Below, piece by piece: positions 6,601 to 10,607 of a stretch of DNA of 10,607 nt (position 1 is the stretch's first letter; every line of letters begins with the position of its first letter). The notes under the pieces were generated by a model. It did not search any database and had not been told where the DNA came from. It saw only the letters and a program-made list of their open reading frames with translations. The DNA is from Nitrososphaerales archaeon. GTDB taxonomy: Archaea; Thermoproteota; Nitrososphaeria; Nitrososphaerales; Nitrososphaeraceae. Where the stretch lies: the NCBI GenBank assembly GCA_029237515.1, contig JARBAV010000013.1, forward strand, positions 1 to 10,607. Direction: 5' to 3'. The position numbers and the translations under genes were made by a program.

Positions 6601-8662
6601 ACAGCAGACCACTGCATCTTTAGCAAATGAACTGGAAAGATTTCTACGAGGTTTTAAGGATAACCTGGGTAATTACAAGTACTTTGAAAGAATAAATCAC
6701 ATGATGGCCCTCGGCTCTACATCTGTTGTAATCGACTATATTGATTTTGATACTTTTACTCCTGAACTTGCAAAGGAAATGACTCACCGTCCTGATGAGA
6801 TGCTTGAAGCATTTAACTCTGCAGTCATGACAGTATTGAATGAGATTCATCCGGATTACGCTGAAGAAATAATCGACAGCGTTAAAGTTAGGATTGGCAA
6901 TTATTCAGTTCAGAGAACTTTACGTGATATTAATGCAGGGGTTATCGATAAGCTAATAGGGGTCTGGGGCATGGTTGTAAGATCATCAGAAGTTAAGCCC
7001 TTAGCTAAGAGGATCGGGTATAGATGTATGAATTGTCAAACGATTAATGAGGCTCAGCTCAAAGGTCTGTTATTGAAGAAACCAACAAAATGCGTTAATT
7101 GTGCAGAAAAAGAGCTTGAAATGGATCCAGAGAATAGCATATTTACTGATTTTCAATTGGTACGACTTCAAGAGCTTCCTGAGGATTTGCCTGCTGGTCA
7201 ATTACCACATTATGTGGAAGTGACTGTTATGGGGGACCTTGTTGATCAATGTCGTCCCGGTGATAGAATTATGCTAACTGGAATTGTGCGGATAGAACAA
7301 GAGCAAATCTCTCCACAGATCAGAACCAGTCTATTCAGACTGAGAATGGAAGGCAATAATATCGAATATCTTGGTGGAGGAGCTGGGAATAAGGACTCAC
7401 GCACAATAGAGCGTCTAACTATAAGAAGCGAAGATGAAAAACAAATCATAACTGTGTCTAGTAAACCTGATGCATATGACAAATTAATTGCATCATTTGC
7501 CCCACACGTATACGGACATGAAGTGATAAAAGAGTCCATTCTACTGTTGATCGTAGGCAGTTTAACAAAGAAACTTAGCGACGGATCAGCCAGAAGAGGA
7601 GATATGAATGTCTTCCTAGTAGGTGACCCAGGTACGGCGAAATCCGAGATGTTAAAGTTTGCTGCAAAGATAGCCCCTAGGGGGCTTTATACTTCAGGAA
7701 GAGGCTCTACTGCGGCCGGACTAACTGCAGCTGTAATTAGGGACAAATCTGGAATAATGATGCTCGAGGCAGGAGCAGTGGTATTGGGAGATCAAGGATT
7801 GGTTTGCATTGATGAATTTGACAAGATGAGACCGGAAGATCGATCTGCATTGCATGAGGTAATGGAGCAGCAAACTTGCTCTGTTGCGAAAGGTGGAATC
7901 GTAGCTACTTTGAATGCAAGAACGTCTATTCTGTCTGCTGCTAACCCAATGTACGGAAAATATGATCCTTTCAAGAATATTACAGAAAACGTCAATCTAC
8001 CAATCCCCCTTCTTACGAGATTTGATCTTATTTTTGTAGTTCGAGACACCCCAGAAAGAGAAAAAGATAGTCGAGTTGCAAGCCATATCCTGGAAATTCA
8101 TAGAGATGCTAATCGAGCGGCTCAACCCGCAATTGATACTGAATTACTTAGTAAGTATCTCGCATATGCAAAGCAAATTGAGCCTTCCCTATCGAATGAA
8201 GCAATGGATATTATTAAAGACTATTACATGAAAATGCGAAATGTAGAAGCCGAGGGAATGATTACCGTTACTCCCAGACAACTTGAAGGTCTTGTGAGGT
8301 TAGCGACTGCTCGAGCTCGATTGTTGTTAAAGGACAGGGTGGAAGCGGATGATGCTGAACGTGCAATATATTTAGTGCAAAGAATGCTAGAAACGGCAGG
8401 TATGGATGTGAATACAGGGAAGGTAGATTTAGGGGTACTTCACGGTAAGCCGCACAGCGAAGTATCTAAACTGAAGCTATTCATAGAGATATTTAATGCC
8501 CTTTCAGGAGAAGATAAGAATGACGTGAGTGAAAGAAACTTCATTGATGAACTCATAAATACTGGGAAATTTACTGAGGATGAAGCCAAGACGTATTTAA
8601 GAAAAGCCATGCAAAACGGCCAAATCTTCGAACGTAAAGCAGGATTTTATGCAAAGGCCTAA
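6593..8662 (+). CDS. mcm: MCM replicative DNA helicase
   Basis: This 689-residue protein is the archaeal homohexameric 3'-5' replicative helicase. In order: an N-terminal domain with a zinc ribbon C145/C148...C167/C170; an OB-fold to about 265; an AAA+ motor with Walker A GDPGTAKS (344-351), Walker B CIDEFDKM (405-412, D407/E408), sensor 1 AANP (449-452), an arginine finger in LLTRFD (R476) and a sensor 2 arginine in TPRQLEGL (R562); and a C-terminal winged helix (about 620-689). All catalytic residues are present, the length is normal, and no intein interrupts the ATPase motifs, where inteins are common in some archaea. The start is a TTG at 6593 overlapping the GINS stop (TTGACTGA), which implies translational coupling and roughly matched expression of the two helicase subunits. 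No second mcm copy or orc1/cdc6 gene is visible in the window. Confidence 0.97.
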   Translation: MTEQQTTASLANELERFLRGFKDNLGNYKYFERINHMMALGSTSVVIDYIDFDTFTPELAKEMTHRPDEMLEAFNSAVMTVLNEIHPDYAEEIIDSVKVRIGNYSVQRTLRDINAGVIDKLIGVWGMVVRSSEVKPLAKRIGYRCMNCQTINEAQLKGLLLKKPTKCVNCAEKELEMDPENSIFTDFQLVRLQELPEDLPAGQLPHYVEVTVMGDLVDQCRPGDRIMLTGIVRIEQEQISPQIRTSLFRLRMEGNNIEYLGGGAGNKDSRTIERLTIRSEDEKQIITVSSKPDAYDKLIASFAPHVYGHEVIKESILLLIVGSLTKKLSDGSARRGDMNVFLVGDPGTAKSEMLKFAAKIAPRGLYTSGRGSTAAGLTAAVIRDKSGIMMLEAGAVVLGDQGLVCIDEFDKMRPEDRSALHEVMEQQTCSVAKGGIVATLNARTSILSAANPMYGKYDPFKNITENVNLPIPLLTRFDLIFVVRDTPEREKDSRVASHILEIHRDANRAAQPAIDTELLSKYLAYAKQIEPSLSNEAMDIIKDYYMKMRNVEAEGMITVTPRQLEGLVRLATARARLLLKDRVEADDAERAIYLVQRMLETAGMDVNTGKVDLGVLHGKPHSEVSKLKLFIEIFNALSGEDKNDVSERNFIDELINTGKFTEDEAKTYLRKAMQNGQIFERKAGFYAKA

Positions 8663-8687
8663 GCACAGCACCCTGCAAATGTGTATG

Positions 8688-8704
8688 TTATAGCTTGAGC
8701 ATAA
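8688..8704 (+). terminator. Weak hairpin after mcm, possible transcript end
   Basis: TTATAGC and GCATAA pair around a TTGA loop with one bulged A, 25 bases past the mcm stop, followed by AT-rich sequence. There is no clear T-tract, which is the main archaeal termination signal; a T5 run appears only at 8886-8890. This is a weak candidate. Confidence 0.2.
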
Positions 8705-9129
8705 TATTATTGAAAATTCATTGTCGTAAGTCTTATAGGATTGCCAACGACCGTAGGGTAAGATTACGTAAGAATCATGCTAATCCACAAAGGCGCCTTA
8801 AAATTGGATGTATTAGAACTAAAATAATTGGCAAGTGAAAGAGCTATATACACAAAAGACAAGACTATCTGTTGCTTATGACAGGTTTTTCAGATACAAC
8901 TTTCTGAAGGCTACATATGTTACGTACTACTATGATTCAAGTCATTTACACACTCAAAATAAAATACAACCAATTTGATGAGTTGGACAATCTCACAATT
9001 GTTAATAGCAATATGACCAACATCGTTAAAAATATTCAAATTTCATGGGCAATGGCAACGAAATACCAATAATCTCCCAAACCGTTGTCCTTCTGAAATT
9101 GATCCTCAGATAAATATTGTATAAATTGT

Positions 9130-9172
9130 TCCTTGATAGAATAATCCAAGTCCTTGATCAATTTTTATTCTA
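9130..9172. repeat. Nested direct and inverted repeats upstream of 9259
   Basis: TCCTTGAT occurs at 9130-9137 and again at 9151-9158, exactly 21 bases apart (two helical turns). TAGAATAA (9137-9144) is the inverted complement of TTATTCTA (9165-9172). The loop between those arms contains the palindrome TTGATCAA (9154-9161). In RNA it could fold as an 8-bp stem followed by a T-rich segment; in DNA the spacing suits a protein bound on one face. It lies about 90 bases before the start of the small membrane protein gene. Confidence 0.45.
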
Positions 9173-9225
9173 TTTTGGGCTCGGCTTTGCCAAACAATTG
9201 AGTGCCTCATTATTCCTAACAAATG

Positions 9226-9233
9226 TTAAATAC
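9226..9233 (+). promoter_or_regulatory. TATA box for a leaderless transcript
   Basis: TTAAATAC is centred 30 bases before the ATG at 9259, so transcription should begin within a few bases of the start codon. There is no Shine-Dalgarno at a workable distance (AGAGG directly abuts the ATG). A leaderless message is therefore likely, as is common in archaea. The box resembles the TTTAATAC found before riboflavin synthase. Confidence 0.5.
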
Positions 9234-9258
9234 ACTCCCTCCCTATCTAGAATAGAGG

Positions 9259-9636
9259 ATGCGTCGTGGTATTCTTGTTGTTATTATAGGTGTCGTAATT
9301 GTGGCATCAGGGTTGCTGATAGTAGTCTATGGTTTTAACATATTTTCTGAAGATTACAATCTCGATTTAGATCCTCTTAAGGACGAACAAAACCTGTTCA
9401 GTACTGCGAGAGTCGCTCTATCCAATACTGGTAAGCTTCCTCTAACAAATGTTGTAATAAATTATGGCGGACAGAGTACTGAGTCAATAGAATCAATTTC
9501 ACCAGGACAGAAATTGCTGTTATCGCCCCCTGAAAATGTCCCACTCGACTTCGTTACTGTTACCACTAGCGAGGGCTTAAACCTGACGAAGACGTATAGA
9601 ACACCCATCAAACTACCAGGAATGATGGGATCGTAG
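9259..9636 (+). CDS. Small membrane-anchored protein of unknown function
   Basis: I do not recognise a named family. The 125-residue protein begins MRRG and continues into one strongly hydrophobic helix (about residues 5-25, ILVVIIGVVIVASGLLIVVYG). This is a signal anchor that by the positive-inside rule should leave the N-terminus in the cytoplasm and about 100 residues outside. The outer part has alternating hydrophobic residues and turns such as ALSNTGKLPLTNVVINYGG (53-71) and SISPGQKLLLSP (79-90). This pattern is like the single beta-sandwich domains of archaeal surface proteins, with NTG-x-x-PL-x-N-V reminiscent of CARDB-like domains. There are no cysteines and no catalytic motif; the end is PGMMGS. 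The ATG is supported by a TATA box 30 bases upstream. It stands alone between two long spacers, so the context gives no functional hint; a structural or cell-envelope role is inference. Confidence 0.75.
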   Translation: MRRGILVVIIGVVIVASGLLIVVYGFNIFSEDYNLDLDPLKDEQNLFSTARVALSNTGKLPLTNVVINYGGQSTESIESISPGQKLLLSPPENVPLDFVTVTTSEGLNLTKTYRTPIKLPGMMGS

Positions 9637-9975
9637 TCCCGGCCAGAATATGATACCAAGTCCACTTCTCGGCCTAACCAGGTAAATTTGCATAGATGTT
9701 ATCGATCAAGAAGCATTTGCGCTGATTATACTATGCGCGATTCGCCCTTCAAGGTTTTAGGACCGATAAATGTCCATTGATAAAATGTAACTTACAATGA
9801 AATAGTACGTTATGAATGATTTCTATTCAAACATTGATTGCAGTAGACCATACCTAACAATTTACCCCAATTGACAATAGGCGAAACTTACAAAAACACA
9901 GAAGAGGTAACTCACATTGCAACCCTTCAGCGAAATTTAATACGCACTTACTCCTTCATTTCATTGTTACTAGCT
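9637..9975. other. Spacer upstream of riboflavin synthase
   Basis: This stretch of 339 bases has no convincing gene. An in-frame extension of the riboflavin synthase frame back to a TTG at 9871 is open but does not look like protein of this family. A 6-bp inverted repeat, GCATAG (9690-9695) and CTATGC (9731-9736), is visible, as is the promoter near 9936. I see no tRNA, and no conserved FMN-riboswitch-like sequence (that class is known from bacteria). Confidence 0.5.
9936..9943 (+). promoter_or_regulatory. TATA box of riboflavin synthase
   Basis: TTTAATAC is centred 36 bases before the ATG at 9976 and would start transcription near 9966, giving a leader of about ten bases. It supports ATG 9976 as the start and excludes the upstream TTG at 9871, which would lie before the promoter. 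It resembles the box before the gene at 9259. Confidence 0.5.
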
Positions 9976-10602
9976 ATGTTTACAGGAATTATTGAAGGGT
10001 TAGGCGAGGTGATATCTGTCTCCAGTTTGAATAAAGAATTGGGACGTTCTGCTCACATGAGACTAAAATTGAAAATCCCGATAAGATTGCTGAAAGGGCT
10101 CAAGTTGGGTGACAGTATGAATCTCAATGGGACCTGTTTGACAGTCATACACAAACGAAATCCAATGGTCGAATTTGAATTAGTGCGTGAGACTACTAAG
10201 AGATCGCAAATGGGGCAATTAAGAATAGGAGATTTAGTTAATATTGAGAGGAGCCTGCGGTTGGGCGACAGACTGGATGGTCACATGGTGTTAGGGCATA
10301 CTGATGGCGTGGGAACTATCGATGAAGTTGTAAGAAAAGACACGGGGACAAAAATGTGGATCACTTGTGAAGATCATTCACTCATGCCTTATATTGCCCA
10401 CAAAGGTTCTATCGCGATTGATGGGATAAGTCTCACCTCAAATGATGTCGATGGAAAAAAGAATAAATTTTCTGTATCACTCATTCCCTATACGCTAGAA
10501 AATACTACCTTAGGTTTAAAGCGACGAGGAGATTTAGTAAATATAGAGATTGATGTGCTAAGTCGCTACGTGATTAATTACCAAAATTTTGGTAATAACT
10601 AA
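9976..10602 (+). CDS. ribE: Riboflavin synthase, bacterial-type (alpha chain)
   Basis: This enzyme catalyses the last step of riboflavin synthesis, dismutating two 6,7-dimethyl-8-ribityllumazine molecules into riboflavin and the pyrimidine precursor. The 208-residue protein begins with the hallmark MFTGIIEGLGEV and contains two homologous lumazine-binding barrels: NGTCLTV (51-57) in the first, then LDGHMVLGHTDGVG (100-113) and IDGISLTSNDV (148-158) in the second. It ends with the C-terminal signature LIPYTLENTTLG (169-180) and VNIEID (188-193), whose aspartate corresponds to a conserved active-site residue, and a short tail that forms the trimer helix in relatives. Length is typical (200-215). 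The start at ATG 9976 is fixed by the family N-terminus. Many archaea use an unrelated, lumazine-synthase-like riboflavin synthase, so the two-barrel form is notable. The stop is five bases from the window edge; other rib genes might lie beyond. Confidence 0.95.
   Translation: MFTGIIEGLGEVISVSSLNKELGRSAHMRLKLKIPIRLLKGLKLGDSMNLNGTCLTVIHKRNPMVEFELVRETTKRSQMGQLRIGDLVNIERSLRLGDRLDGHMVLGHTDGVGTIDEVVRKDTGTKMWITCEDHSLMPYIAHKGSIAIDGISLTSNDVDGKKNKFSVSLIPYTLENTTLGLKRRGDLVNIEIDVLSRYVINYQNFGNN
10577..10596. repeat. Perfect 20-bp palindrome at the 3' end of ribE
   Basis: ATTACCAAAA is followed directly by its exact complement TTTTGGTAAT, with no spacer, ending four bases before the last base of the stop-codon T-A-A (10600-10602). 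It encodes the final residues YQNFGN. A spacerless palindrome folds poorly as RNA because it leaves no loop, so it would more likely act as a duplex-DNA binding site, or it is chance. Confidence 0.6.
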
Positions 10603-10607
10603 GAAAT

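Larger units (their letters stand above)
8663..9258. other. Gene-free spacer between mcm and the small membrane protein
   Basis: Nearly 600 bases contain no frame that looks coding on either strand; the plus-strand frame opening at 9117 runs out of phase into the next gene and is a shadow. Visible structure: a weak hairpin 26 bases after the mcm stop (8688-8704), the palindrome AAGGCGCCTT at 8790-8799, a TATA-like CTATATAC near 8841-8848 followed by hairpin-forming sequence to 8910, nested repeats at 9130-9172, and the promoter of the next gene near 9226. No tRNA or known RNA family was recognised. Confidence 0.6.

Noticed and set aside
9117..9338. Plus-strand frame of 73 residues overlapping the small membrane protein gene
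   Set aside because: It runs out of phase into the gene at 9259, starts with TTG without support, and has unlikely composition (a clustered YSCCYYRCRNC segment).
9871..9975. 35-residue N-terminal extension of riboflavin synthase starting at TTG 9871
   Set aside because: The family starts at MFTGII (ATG 9976), the TATA-like box at 9936-9943 lies inside the proposed extension, and the extension does not look conserved.
1..10607. CRISPR array, insertion sequence, toxin-antitoxin or other defence/mobile cassette
   Set aside because: I see no regularly spaced repeats, transposase or integrase frames, or paired small genes; all confident genes are housekeeping except the small anchored protein.

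Overview
The window looks like an ordinary chromosomal segment of an archaeon, most likely a member of the Thaumarchaeota (Nitrososphaeria). The evidence is an archaeal minichromosome maintenance (MCM) helicase preceded by and overlapping a GINS subunit, an archaeal-type valyl-tRNA synthetase, and TATA-like boxes 25-40 bases before starts. Non-ATG starts are also frequent (TTG for hemD and mcm). A bacterial-type riboflavin synthase and an M3 oligopeptidase beside the archaeal replication genes also fit that phylum, though this last point rests on general knowledge, not on a search. The DNA is AT-rich and has several 300-650 base gene-free spacers, which suggests a soil-type lineage rather than a compact marine genome; this is inference.

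Layout: positions 88-3452 carry a minus-strand pair, valS then hemD, separated by 13 bases and probably co-transcribed. A divergent promoter region (about 3453-3585) separates them from a plus-strand M3 oligopeptidase F gene (3586-5397). A spacer of about 650 bases follows; it is rich in TTTGTTAA inverted repeats and I find no confident gene in it. Next is the plus-strand replication operon, a Gins23-type GINS subunit (about 6055-6600) overlapping mcm (6593-8662) by eight bases. After another spacer of about 600 bases comes a small membrane-anchored protein of unknown function (9259-9636), then a 339-base spacer, then riboflavin synthase (9976-10602).

Functionally these are mostly housekeeping genes: tRNA charging with valine, tetrapyrrole synthesis, peptide turnover, replicative helicase plus its GINS activator, and the last step of riboflavin synthesis. 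GINS and MCM belong to the same CMG-type helicase complex and are coupled by their overlap; the other genes do not obviously form a joint pathway. I see no CRISPR array, transposon, tRNA, rRNA or defence cassette. The points most worth a second look are the GINS start (no ATG/GTG/TTG upstream of residue 22, but a perfect AGGAGG before a CTG), the palindrome cluster upstream of the replication operon, and a perfect 20-bp palindrome embedded in the end of the riboflavin synthase gene.
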